Shown here one piece after another: positions 1-11,841 of a stretch of 64,000 bases of DNA. The DNA is from Heterocephalus glaber (Eukaryota > Chordata > Mammalia > Rodentia > Bathyergidae), in contig NW_004624784.1 of NCBI RefSeq assembly GCF_000247695.1, positions 9,575,518 through 9,639,517 of the forward strand, given 5' to 3'. Both the position numbers and the translations under genes were made by a program. Positions within the stretch are counted from its first letter, which is position 1, and each line of letters starts with the position of its first letter. The notes beneath the pieces are model-generated. The model ran no database searches. It was not told the DNA's origin and saw only the letters and a program-made list of their open reading frames with translations.

Positions 1-624
1 GACACCCCTACACCTGCAGCGCCTTGATGCCCAGTGGGGCTGAGCAGAGGGGCCGAGGCTGTGTTGGCCAGGGGCTCTGTTACAGTAGTGGAGAAGGAGG
101 TCGGGGCCTAGGGGCAGGTCAAGCAGGCCTCTTTTATTTACAGTGCTCTCTTTCACAGCCCCAGTGAAACAAGACCTGGGAGGCTGTGGTGAAAGAGCAC
201 TGTGTTTGTGCATTCAGGCCTTCAAGGACTTGCCACAAAGGTGGGGGTGCCCGGAGCATCCAAGGAGCTTTTTATCATGGGCAGTTTGGCTCGGACAAGA
301 AGATAGGGCTGCTACCAGAACCATGAGCATGTGCATGTTTAGATGGCTCCATGGTGCTTCTCATGACTGATTTTGTGGTCTGGGTTTGGGGTGGGGTACG
401 CTGTTCTGATCATTTCATTATGTTGGAACAACTGATTGTTTTCTACTGCAGGTTTCTCCTCCTGGTCCGGTTGTCCTCACCCCAGCCATGGTTGGGACAA
501 AGAGTTGAAGAAACCTTACACTTCCCCCTTGTTCTCTGCTCTCCAAAGATACGTTTCATGGGCAGTTCTTTCTTTGTCCCTTGTAGTTTCCATTTTGGGT
601 CTTCCTGTCCCCATATTTTATCTT
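1..624. other. Unique intron, nothing recognised
   Basis: Moderately GC-rich sequence without repeat, exon or signal that I can name. Confidence 0.6.
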
Positions 625-725
625 GGTGAGCCTTAGTTTGTGTATCTTGAAAATGGGTAGGATGGGCGTGATAGCATCTTCCTAATATGTAGTGATATCA
701 TAAGGATTAGGTCACATGATACATG
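625..725 (+). mobile_element. MIR SINE fragment
   Basis: GAGCCTTAGTTTGTGTATC, GAAAATGGGTAGGATGGG and ATAAGGATTAGGTCACATG resemble the MIR 3' half. Confidence 0.6.
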
Positions 726-2176
726 GAGAGGGCTGCTGTAGGGCCCTTTCCTTTCCAGCTGACCAGGCCATAGTCCCTTTGTGAGTCTGAGGAGCCCAAG
801 TGAGGACCCCAACTTTCCAGTCCCCTCAATCTTAATCTTCCTTCTATACTTCCCTTGCTTTGGAAGATTCTTTGTGTTTGGCACCCCTGATTGACTTTAT
901 GTGATAAAAGGAAAAAGGAATTTTCTGGAAGAATATTCAGGTGATTAATATAGAATATATGAAAACACAAACACATGCACACGTGCACGCACATATTACA
1001 CTACACCCAAATGTCGCCTTGTTAAAGTAGATAAAAAGCACCAGCTTGGCCTGCGGGGAGGAGCTCTGGCAGGCTTGCTTATGGTTTCCTCTTTAACTTG
1101 CCCCATCTCCCTGTCTCCCTGTAGCTGAGTCCAGATGGAGGTTGAGGCTTGAGTGCTTTTGCCTGTGTCCTTTAATTGTATCTTTGAAACCATGCTCTCT
1201 GAACCAGAAATCACACCCACTACACTCACTGTGAAGCAGTGGCAAGGCTTGGTTACATTCTAGCCTTGGGCTGTCTTGAAAGTTCTGGATAGTCTGTTGT
1301 GGGGAGGTGAGGAGCTCATAGGTGGGAGTCACTTTCCCCAGCTACAGAGGCACTGGGTGTCCTTGCAGCTGTTTGTTCTCTGGCTCCCATGTCGTTCTCC
1401 ATTCCACTTACTGCTGCTGCTGCTCCCAGGGGCACAAGCCTCTCTTCCGTCCCTGCCTGTCTTCCAGAGAGGTGGTGAATAGTCACTGAGATGAGTGGAA
1501 GCCAAAGAACCCCTAGAAGGAGATGAGAGAATGGCCCAAGTGAGGATGATGGAACATGAGCCTGCAAGGTAGAATTCGGAGTAGCCTCAGAAAATCTGCC
1601 CACCGTGTTTGCACTCAGGCCACTTCTGTATCCAGCTGTTGAAAGTAGTTGAAGGCCTGTAAAGGATTGAGGGACAGAGTCAAGGAAGCTTTCCCTCTTA
1701 GCCAGCACTCACTTTTCTGCTGCCTGGTTTTCTTGGAGGGACTAATCTGTAAGAAAATGGAAAGCCTGATTTCTACCACTTAACTCATGTCCATTTTCTA
1801 GATGTTTATAGAAAAAGCATCACACTAGCTCTTTGGGACAGTATGTCATGGCAAGGATTATTTCTGGGTGGGTCTAAACTGACTTGTCAGGAGATATTTT
1901 CTGCTTCTGTATTTGTGTCTTTGGAATAGTGGCGACGTCATTGGTTCAGGCTTTGAGTCCTTTTCTGGTTAAGCTCCTCAGTATAGGACTTTACAAATAT
2001 TTTTGTTAGGACCTTTCAGTAAAACAAAAACCCAATTAACCTACTCACATAGTCTGAGATCTTGGTTCATTCCTGCACTGGAATACTGGCCACTTAGGTT
2101 TACTCTCTTGGTTGGAGGATATGGGCCAACCGTGGGTTGTAATGACATGGCTGTTTGGGTGGTATTTGGCTTCTAG
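726..2176. other. Unique intron, nothing recognised
   Basis: A short CA-rich patch lies at 966-995. Otherwise no identifiable element. Confidence 0.6.
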
Positions 2177-3139
2177 GGGTCAGTGGGAAACTTAGGTGTG
2201 CAGGCAGTGGGAAGGAGGTGGTTGCCTCCAGAGAGAGCCCTTGATGCTCAGGAAGTTTCTGTGTGGGCTCAAGCATGGTTGCTAGTCATCTACACAGAGC
2301 TTTTGTGTGAATCAGAAAAGACACCCTTCTTGTGGGCGGATGTGGTTCTTAACCTGGGCCTGTCACTTGATGAGTTGGATGGGGCTGGATGTCAAGCCTT
2401 CTTGCCCCTCATCAGATGGATGAGATACCTGGCCCAAGAGGGCTTCAGTGGTTGGGGTAGTCCTGAAATGAAAACTGTTCGAGTGAGATATGTAGAGCTA
2501 CCAGTTCATTGGGTTTCCAGTGACAAGACTTTTCAGATCTGTTTCACTGATCCCTCGACCAGCTTGTGTGCTCCCACAGCCCAGCAGCACCTCTGGAGCG
2601 CACAGGATCCCAGAACCCCAGGACCCCAGGCTCCAGGTCACTGTGGCTCAACACCAGAGGAGCCCAGGCTCTCTCTGCATGCTCAGGCATCCTTGAAGCT
2701 GTCTGGAAATGTCAGATCGGGTTTATGGCATCCTTTTAGCATGACTGTCTTTTGTGACCAAGGCCAAGAAAAATATCACAAAGAGGTAGGAGTAGTGGGG
2801 AACGAAGATGCATATGCATGCACCCTACAGTCATTGTTGTCTTTAGGTTTAACTTGGAAGAACACAGGGTCTTATATAACCAATTTCTCAACCACAGATA
2901 TGGAGCAGATAGGAAGAGACCTGTTAACCAGGCAGAATTTAGCTTTTTGCAAGAGGTTCCGATTTTCTCCCGCCTTGGTTGTAGTTTTACTTGTCACAGC
3001 TGAATCTTTTAAAGTTGTTGCTTGTCTCACGCCTAGGGGGAGAGGAAAAACCTTGGGTCTCCCGTTTGGGCACCACATTGACAAGACGCTGAAGTGCCCA
3101 TGGGAAGTAGACCAGGCCCTGCAAATAATTTCCATTTAA
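2177..3139 (+). other. Unusually long open reading frame in the intron, no recognised homology
   Basis: One frame has no stop from 2177 (just after TAG at 2174-2176) to TAA at 3137-3139, 320 sense codons. The first ATG in frame is at 2420, giving 239 residues. The GTG at 2183 would give 318. I recognise no domain, signal peptide or repeat. The sequence has no poly(A) tail or target duplication that would mark a retrocopy. A weak MER5-like phrase (GTTCTTAACCTGGGCC) near 2345 suggests at least part is ordinary non-coding DNA. A chance open frame in an intron is the default explanation, but the length is well beyond the other non-repeat frames here. Confidence 0.25.
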
Positions 3140-4229
3140 CTAATTATTATTCTTCCTCCAATAGATTTGAAATCTATTTAACTTTTCAGGGTCCCCTAGC
3201 CTTTTAAATGTTTCAAGTGTACTCTCTCTGATAGGTTACCTTTTCTCTCCCTGTAGGCTATAATTAGTGTCCTTTACACAAAATTGGCTTAGAATTGGAT
3301 TTAGAGAAGATAAGAATCAAATTACCAGTATTTATCTTGTAAATTCCAAAAGATCTACTTAAGACACTGTATTTAAAAAAAGAGACTATAAAAGAAAAGT
3401 TTATTCTATGAAAAAGTAAATTCCTCGCAGTCTGAACAACCTATGGACATTTTAATATCATAGCTTTAGACTTCCCTTAGAGGAACCTAAAATTGCCTTT
3501 TCCCTTGTCTCTGGTTTTTATCTCCAATTGAGCTTCTGATATATGTTGCCAGGATTCGGACAGTGGAGAGCTGATGTGATCTTGGCTTTCATTAAAATTT
3601 GGAGGGTTTGGTTTATCTATTATTTCTGATTTTTGGTAAGATATAAACCTGTAAAATATGCCTATCTTAAAGAGATACACACAATTTTATCTTGGTAGTT
3701 TAAGTTATTAGGCTGTTGAGAGATGGGAGACTCAGGCTCTGTGGTCGCCTGCATGTCTGTGTGTCCTCAGATGTCAACAGGCTTGTTTTCACATGCTGCC
3801 TAGTACAGTTAGTCCCCGGCAGGTTTAAATAAGGTCATGTCAGAAAATATGCCCATGTTTTTAACAGTGTTGTTTCACAGAGGTGCTAGGCAGTAACGGC
3901 ACATTGAGACTGTTTGTTAAGCTGTTCACCTGCATGCCTTGTACCCCAAGAATCTTTTGTTGAGGCGCATTTCTGTTGTTGAACTTAAAACTTTCGCCTC
4001 CATCAGCTTTGTGAGCTAGTGATGTGTTAGCTGAATCCCCTACCACATAGCAGCAGTAGCACTTATGGGCACTTTTGCAACCGCACGGCTCTGCACGACT
4101 TCCCACTTCAGCAGTGTTGTTGACTTTAGTTTTCTAACCTAATTCCATCTTTTCTTGGTTTTGATGAGAGTGTTGGATACCAAAGTATAGAAGACAGATT
4201 CCTTTTAATGAACCAAAGGTACCTTTTGT
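3140..4229. other. Unique AT-rich intron
   Basis: No repeat family or coding signal recognised. Confidence 0.55.
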
Positions 4230-4990
4230 GGGCAAGTCTCCTTTTGGGTATATACTCCAAAGCAGGAAGCCAAATAGGTAATCTGCATACTCAGGTCTGT
4301 TGTGGCATTATTTACCATAACCAAAAGGTGGTAGCAACTTAGATATTTACTGACGCATGGATAAATAGACAAAATATGATATATACTCACAATGGAATAT
4401 TATTCAGCCTTAAAGAAGAGAATTTTGATAATAAGATGAGCCTTGAAGACATACTAAGTGAAAGTAAGCGTGACACTAAAGTACAGATATTGTATGGTTC
4501 CATTTATTGGAGGTTCCATCTATGCTATGTGAAGCAAATTCCTAGAGATCCAAAGTAGACTAGAGGTTGCCAGGGACTAGAGAGAGGGAAGAAGGGGGAG
4601 CGAATGTTTAGTGGGTTTTGAGCTTCATTAGAAGAAGATTTAAAAAATTCTGTGGATGGAGATGTGATGATTGCAAAGCATTGTGAATGTACCAAATGGT
4701 GCTAGGCTGTATACTTAAAAATGGTTAAGATTGCCAGGTGTGGTGGCACATACCTGTAATCTTGGCACTCTGGGAGGCTGAGGCAGGAGGATTGCAAGTT
4801 CAAGCCAGCCTGGGCAATTTAGTAACTTAGACTATCTCAAATAAAAAAAATTTAAAATGAGGTGGGGTCCTGGGGATGGAGCTCAGTATAAAGGTCCTGG
4901 GTTCAATCCCCAGTACCCCCCCAAAGGTTAAGATGGTTAACTTTGTCTTATGTATATTTTTACTGCAGTACAAATATATTTTATGTGAAT
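4230..4990 (+). mobile_element. Old L1 (L1M-type) 3' end, split by a SINE
   Basis: The order of phrases is that of ancient placental L1 3' ends: GGGTATATACTCC, ATAACCAAAAGGTGG, AATGGAATATTATTCAGCC, GGTTGCCAGGGACTAG, TACTTAAAAATGGTTAAGA, then GTCTTATGTATATTTTTAC. Frames are fully broken. A B1-ID SINE at 4732-4925 interrupts the terminal conserved segment. Confidence 0.85.
4732..4925 (+). mobile_element. B1-ID chimeric SINE (B1-dID type)
   Basis: The left part is B1 (7SL-derived: GGTGTGGTGGCACATACCTG, GAGGCTGAGGCAGGAGGAT). It is joined through an A-rich spacer to an ID-like tRNA-derived part (GGGGATGGAGCTCAG, GGGTTCAATCCCCAGTACC). Nine-bp duplications GGTTAAGAT flank it at 4723-4731 and 4926-4934. 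Confidence 0.9.
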
Positions 4991-5292
4991 TGTGATTCCT
5001 GGCATTGGAGACAAAATGTTTCTTCAGAAATACTTGGAACATCATAGTATTAAAAGCTCTTGCTAGATGTTTTTGTAAAATCATGTTGCCTATGGCCTGG
5101 AGTATCCATCGTCCATCTTTTACTGCCTTTCAACCACCCTTTCAAGTTATTTTTCTCTCTTTTAAGTGGTACAGTTATTTGTTGAGGCCTTGTGTTTTTA
5201 TTACTCATCTGATTCTAGAAAAACACTCCCCACTCCTTGTCTCTGACTTTTTCTCTAGTTGATTCTTCCCAGTGGGAAGTTTGAGGAGAATC

Positions 5293-5362
5293 TTCTTCTC
5301 TTCTATTCTCTCCTCTCCTCTCCTCTTTCTTTCTTTCATTCTTTCTCTTTCGCTATTTTTCT
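5293..5362. repeat. Pyrimidine-rich CTCTT/TTTC stretch
   Basis: (TCTCC)n and TTTC-type units interrupted by a few purines. Confidence 0.75.
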
Positions 5363-6049
5363 CTTTTGTATTTAAATAAATTAAAAGTGCCCTTGGCCTT
5401 ACACACAGGGAGGTTTCAGTGAGAAAGAAAATTCAGTCTTGATTTGCAACATGTTACACACTTCAGAAAGGGGTGTTTTCAGACCTGGTACTCGTGTGCT
5501 CAGGCTTTTAGAGATCACATATTCACCATGTGTGACGTGTCTTGTCCCCCTGCAGACGGTTACAGATTTAGTCAGAGATTTTGTGAGCTTCTGAACAGAA
5601 ACTTTCTCTGCTCTTCTTCCCACCCTCTGTTTGATTTTCATTTAAATGAAAATTTTCAAACTCCTAAAGAAATTCAAAGTGGAAAACATCTATGCCCAAA
5701 GTAGTTAGAATCTCAAGATGAAAATACAAGTTCTGGAAATGGAAGTTTCCTCTACCCCCGTGGCAGCCTTGCAGCCAGCAGCCTCATTCTGTGCTTCTGA
5801 GGTTTAATGGCCAGCATGTATAGGTATGGGGCTCACCATATATATAGTACCAGGCATGTGGGCGTGCTGGCGTGGATCTGAGAAAGCTTAACTTTGGCAT
5901 TTCTAGGTTTATTTTAAACTTACAACCTTTAACGCCAGACACAGAGCTTCTTTCCCACTTAATGTAACTATACATTGATTGCTTTTAATTAGTGTTGGAT
6001 CTTTCTTGGTGTTTCGCAGCTTGGGATATATAAAAAGTCTGACTTCAAT

Positions 6050-6095
6050 TAGAAAAAAAAAAAAAAAAGAAGAAGAAGAAAGAGAAGAAAAAGCT
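6050..6095. repeat. A-rich (GAA)n stretch
   Basis: A16 followed by GAA repeats. Possibly a decayed retroelement tail, but no body is recognised. Confidence 0.7.
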
Positions 6096-7224
6096 AACTC
6101 CTGACAGTCTCATGGGCCTTTCAGAAACCAGCATGGGAGCTTCTGAAAACCTAACCTCCCTATTCCCTTTATTTTTATCTTGAGTCAGGTGGGCTGAGAA
6201 GCAAAGGAAGAGTCCAATTTAACATATGTAATGGATGGAGGTAATTTCCTTGGACTGTTGAGGCTGAATTTAAAAACATGTATTTAAATAAAGGTGGAAG
6301 TGAGCTGTGTTGTCGTAGCATAGACAGCCTTGCTGACGATGGTCACGCCAGGGGAAGGGTTCTTGGCTCAGGGGCACAGCAGGCAGGGGAGCCTTTTTGC
6401 TCAACAGTTTGGAGACGGTCTCCGTCATTTGAGGTTTCCAAGCCAGAATTCTTTGTGTTTGCTTGCAAGCCTCTGTGGCACTGCCGAATTCTACAGTAAA
6501 TATTTCAGACATCCTCGGCCCTGCTCTCCTCTCCCTGCAGTAAATTACATATTAAAGTAGCCTGGTAACTGAGCACTGGTTGCTGTGAGATAAGGGCTGG
6601 GAAATCAATATGTTTGCCATGTGGCAGCTTGTTTATGACACCTGCCTCTAGAACAGTTGAGCAATGTTCTGTTTGTTAAGGCTGCATTTCAGAGGCTCGT
6701 ATCCTCCTAAAACAACCGTGATCTTGGGAGGGGAGGAAGGGGTGCTACACAGATATTGATTGTAGCTTTTCTAAGTATGGAATTATACTTCGAAACAGTG
6801 GTCCCTCAGCCTGTGATCTCACCCCCTCCTCCCAGGAGGAAAAGTAGGTACTCTGTACTCTGGATATGTGTATAATAAATCTATTCCTTAATGATATGAT
6901 GTGGTCAGTTCAAAGGAGTGTAGTTCATAATAAGGAAGTGTAGGTGTTGTTTAGATTTATCTCCTCTCCTGGTACCTGGCTTACTCTAGTTCTGTTCTCT
7001 CAAGCCCCCTGATCTTTCCATGCTTAAAAACAACCACCACAACCACCAAAAAAAAGCCTCGATGAGAAAAATAGCTGCTGCAAAACAAACATGTTAACCT
7101 GAGTCTCCATTGGGTTTTAGTTTAACTAGTGGATGATAACTGTAGTCTCATGACCAGCCTGCTGGTAAGTCACTGGTTCTTAAGGCTGTGCGGTGTCAGC
7201 TCAAGTGAGTGAACAATGCTTGTG

Positions 7225-7291
7225 CGTGTGCATGCATGGATGTGTGTGTGTGTGTGCGTGCGTGTGTGCGTGTATGTATGTGTGTGTGTTG
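7225..7291. repeat. (TG)n with variants
   Basis: Imperfect TG/TGCG/TGTA repeats. Confidence 0.9.
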
Positions 7292-7924
7292 GAGGGTGTG
7301 GGGTATGAGGCTGTTGGCTTGGGAGAGAGGAGGAAGGCTGCCTGGATCCTCTGTTTGGCCTTTCATTTTGGAGCAGAGCAGCAGTGATGTACCTTCCCTT
7401 CTTGTGCGAGTGATTCAGGAGAAAAAAATGCATTTCTAAACACGCTGCTTAGGAGCAATTGGATAGCAGGGTATAAAACATGTATTGTGTCGGTTCACTT
7501 GTGTGTGCCAATGGCACACGCCCTGCTAGTGTTCACACACCCAAGAGGCAGCCAGCCTTCCCCACCCTAGTTTGTGTTCCATGACTTCCAACGGACTCAC
7601 ATAAACACTGTACTCTGTTTGCTAAAAAATGAGTAAAAGGTTTCAAGAGAAACATGAGCTCCATTATAGAGCACCCCACTGGCAGCTGCCACTTGGCTGG
7701 TGGCCCTGTGCAGGCAGTCTTGTGGACTGGGGACATGATCTCTTCATGACATTAATATATTCTGAGATCTCATGTTTTGGCTTATGCGTTCTTTAATACA
7801 GATTGGCAGGTTCTCCTTAATCAATAGTGGCAAAATGTCTCTTTCCTTCCTGTTTTCTACATAATGGCAGATGGCTTTTCCAGTCATCTCTCTCTGCTTG
7901 TGCCCAGTCCAAGGTGACACTTTA

Positions 7925-9260
7925 TTTTCTTTTTTTTTATTTTCCATTAAGTTTATTGGTACATTTTAGGTATACAATACAGTTGCATTCATCATTGGCA
8001 TCTTGTACCTTTACATGATGTATCTTGGTTCTTATCTTTCCCCATTCCCCTGCCCTCCCTTCACCCCCACCACCCTTCCCTATTTACAAAGACTTTGTTT
8101 CCACTTTTTTCCTTTTCTCATATTTTTTCTTTTCCCTTCTTTCCTTTCCCCTACCCCTCCCACTTCCCCTACTCCTTTAGAGGTTTTCTTCCTACTTCAC
8201 AATATCAAATATACATTTTGATCCTTATTTACACTTTTAGTTTTTCACACCAGAGAAACTATTTAGTATTTACGCATGTGTGTCCAATTTATTTCACTTA
8301 AGAGTATGGTCTCAATGTGTATCCACTTAGCTATAAATATCTCTAGTTTCTCGTTCTTTATGGCTGAGTAGTACTCCATTTTATAAAAAAAAAAACACCT
8401 TCTTTATCCAGTCTCCAGTTGATGGGCAGTTGGGCTGCTTCCAAGCTTTAGCTATTACAAACTGTGCCACTATAAACATGGGTGAGCATATATCGCTGTG
8501 GTATGATTCTTTCAGTTCTTTTGGGAAGATACCCAGCAGGGGAATAGCTGAGTCAATTAGGACTTCTAATCCTAGTTCTTTGAGGTATCTCCACACTGAT
8601 TTCCACAGTGGTTGCACCAGTCTACACTCCCACCAATAATGAAGAAGGGTTCCTTTTCCCCCACAACCCTGCCAGCATTTGTTACTGGTTGATTCCTTGA
8701 TAGCAGCCATTCTTTCTGGGCTGAGGTGGAATCTCAGCATTGTTTTCATCTGCATCTCTTGAATGCCCAGTGATGTTGAACATTTTTTCATATGTTTATT
8801 TGCTGCTTTTACTTCTTTGTCTGAGAAATGTCTGTTCATTTCAGATGCCCATTTTTCAATTGGGTCTTTATATTTGGGGGGTCTGGTTTTTTTTAGTTCT
8901 TTATATATTCTAGATAGTAGACCTTTGTCTAAGGAACAGCTGGTAAAATTTTTTTCCCACATTGTAGGTTGTCTTTTAGCTCTGTTGGTGGTTTCTCTTG
9001 CAATGCAGAAGCTTTTTAATAAGATGAGATCCCAGTTGTTGATTCTTTGTGCTAGTTCCCATGCTACTGAGGATTTGTTCATAAAGTCCTTTCCTATGCC
9101 AATGTCTTTGAGAGTTCTACCTGACTTATCTTCCAGCGAGTTTAGTGTTTCTGTTTTAATATTTAGACTTTTAATCCACTTCGATTTTAGTTCAGTGCAT
9201 GGTGAAAGATAGGGGTCTAGTTTTTAATCTTTGGCAAGTTGAAATCCAGTTTTTCCAGCA
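7925..9260 (-). mobile_element. 5'-truncated young L1, antisense to the gene
   Basis: The minus strand encodes the C-terminal part of L1 ORF2 (frame 8381-9082, with [12 protein letters not shown] and [16 protein letters not shown] typical of the end of the L1 protein), followed by a 3' UTR and poly(A), seen as poly(T) at 7925-7944. The ORF2 frame breaks at a long homopolymer near 8384. Perfect 15-bp target duplications CAAGGTGACACTTTA lie at 7910-7924 and 9261-9275, so the 5' truncation point is 9260. Its 3' UTR has a single copy of the purine-rich unit, unlike the two other L1s here. Confidence 0.95.
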
Positions 9261-9275
9261 CAAGGTGACACTTTA

Positions 9276-11828
9276 AATTGGGTGGAGATAATTGGGATAG
9301 GAGGACATAGTGAGTTTGGCTTTACCAGTCCAAAATTAGGATTCCTGAAGCTGGGTCTGTGTAGCTGGGCATCCAGGGAATCCAGGAAAAACCTCTACAC
9401 CTCCCACCCTCGAGTTACACTGTAGGCATGGCAGTTGATTTATTTGGGGGGAACAAGTACATATTTAATATTATCTACGTTTTGTGGTTGAGTCTTGGCT
9501 GATGACAAGTATTTAAACCAAGATTGATTCAGATACTTAGTTCATCCTCCATCTCAGAGGAGTGCACTCACAGAACAGTGTGGGAGTTTTGAGCTGCTAG
9601 TGAGCGGGCCTTGTCCTCTTCAGTTTACCAGGCACAGATGGAAAAAGAAACCCAGTGAGGACCCTTCTTGCTGTTTAGATGTTTGGGGGATGTTTGTCAT
9701 CATCAAACAGTACCAGAGCTGGAGTAACACTGTCTCTTTTGGGGGACCTTTCTGTGAGATGTGGTGTATCTTGCTTTATGAAATTATTAACCTTTTCTAA
9801 GATTGGGATAATTATAAACTCAGAGCAGGGCCTGGCAACCATAGTCAGACTCTTCACTTCTAAACATTAGTTTAATGCTTTCCTACAACTTAATGGTGGC
9901 CTGAGAATCCAGATGGATTCCAGGGAGGGTGGCTGGCCCTAGAACCCCTTTTATTGAGTCACTGTTGTGGGCCAGCATCTTGAGGATCCAGAAAGCCACT
10001 CACAGCTAGGGACTTTATGTGGTGGGCTTTTGTTTTGTTTGTGTGTTTTAGATAGTTACCTCCTGTAAAGGATTTAGAGTATTCAGTTACGATCCAACCC
10101 TCTTTACTTTTTTCATCTCAGGATTGAAGCTCTTTGGGGGCCATCGAAGCATGTTTTCTTAGGAGTGGTTGATTTGAGGGATTTGATAGAAAGCTGAGTG
10201 ACTGAGCATAGCAATGTGATGTGATAGAGTAGAAGAGCCTGAATTTTGGAGTCAAGATAGGTCTAGCTTGAGAGCTTGGCTCCCTTTTAAATTGTGTATC
10301 CTTAAGACTCAACATGTGTACATCTCTGAGGTTTATTTTCCTTTCCTGTAAAATGGGATGATTCTGGCTAATTTGTAAGGTTATTGTGAAGATCAAATGA
10401 AAAAATACATATATATCTTCTGGCCATTATTGTAGTGCCCAATTATCTTCCTTTCTCTTCTTGAGAGCAGAGGACCTAATTTTATTTCTTTGTGTTTTTC
10501 TTATCATTGCATAGATGGAGATAAATTCAATATTGGTTATTTATTTTTAAGTAATATGGTAATGATAAAGGAATTGGTGGTACCCTACATGGGAAGAGGT
10601 AGGCAAGACTTTACCTTTGGCTTTTAATTTCTTTTCTTCATGAAACTGGGTGCTGTTCTAGGAAGTAGAAGTCTCTGGGACTGCCTCACTTGCCCTTGCT
10701 TTTTGTCCTCAGCATGGAGGACTACTTTGGTTTGGTGGTCTGCGTCCTGCTATGCTGTAGGTCTTGTCTGAAGATGTTAGGGCTGGCAGTGAACACAACA
10801 GTGATGGCTGAGATGTTGAATTCACAGACCTTTGAAGCATGGATCTCAGCGCTTTGCCCTGCAGACTTGCTCTCAGTTGCTTTCCCTTTTGTGTGTGGGT
10901 TTGTGGGGAGGACTTAAAAAACACTTTGGGAAGGACTTCTTATTGTGACTCTAAGGCTCTGGTGAGTTGTTGGCAGCCAAGTTCAGGTTGAAATCTCACT
11001 GGTGCATGAGGCTGCTGAGCTGCTGTTCTGAACATTGGCTTGCCTTTTTATGCATGGACTGTCCCTGGATCCTGGTGAATTTCTCACTCTGGGGCTTTCA
11101 GGAGAAAGGTTTGTCATTCGTCATCACTCCCCTCATCCATCACAGCGGCATAGGAGGTGCTAACCACAAGAGTGGTTATTTAGAGGGAAAAGGTGGAATC
11201 AGTTGTTCAGATTTTTCTTTCTTCCAGGTAAGTCTTACCCCCACTTTCTGGGAGGTGAATCTACTGGGGGATGCTTGGGCTAGAGTTTCTGGGATCATTT
11301 TGCTATGTGTAGAAAGGTGAATGCATTTTGCTGATAGCCTGATTGGCCCTATAATCCTTGGGTATGCTTAGTAAGAGGTAAACAGTCATTTAATTATTTA
11401 TTGGGTGCCTGGAGAATTTTATAGGCAGGAGAGCCTAGGGCAATTCCAGAAAAGAGGCCAATCCTGGAGCTTTCTGCGTAGCTCCTTCCTTGGGCTTGAT
11501 GTCTTTGGTGCTTGCCAACATTCAGCATAGCCCTCAATGCCAGCTGTGTGTTAAGGAGGGACAGAAGACTCATCTGAAGCTTTTTCTTTGTTTGTACCCA
11601 TATTAACCCATCCAATCAAAGTGGGTGCCCTTTCAGACCATTAGGTCTTGCTCCTCTCAGCTACTGGGAACATTAAAAGACCTTAGAAGGCAAGCATACC
11701 AGTGATGCCGAAATGAGTCATCTATCAAATGGCACTTCATTGCATTGATAATCATGTCTGCTTTTGAACTACAGGACTGTGATTTGTGAGGATCAGAGGC
11801 AGGAGCTGAGAGAGCCTTGAGGTCATTG
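9276..11828. other. Mostly unique intron
   Basis: Apart from the MIR at 10215-10420 nothing is recognised. Confidence 0.55.
10215..10420 (+). mobile_element. MIR SINE
   Basis: TTTTGGAGTCAAGATAGG, CTGAGGTTTATTTTCC, CTGTAAAATGGGATGATTCT and GTTATTGTGAAGATCAAATG follow the MIR order. Confidence 0.8.
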
Positions 11829-11841
11829 AAAACCTTCTCCT

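Larger units (their letters stand above)
4991..7909. other. Mostly unique intron
   Basis: Contains the simple repeats listed separately and a repeat-free AT-balanced segment at about 6480-6690 that could be conserved non-coding DNA. Confidence 0.55.

Noticed and set aside
7170..7433. His/Thr-rich frame
   Set aside because: Translation of the TG microsatellite on the opposite strand.
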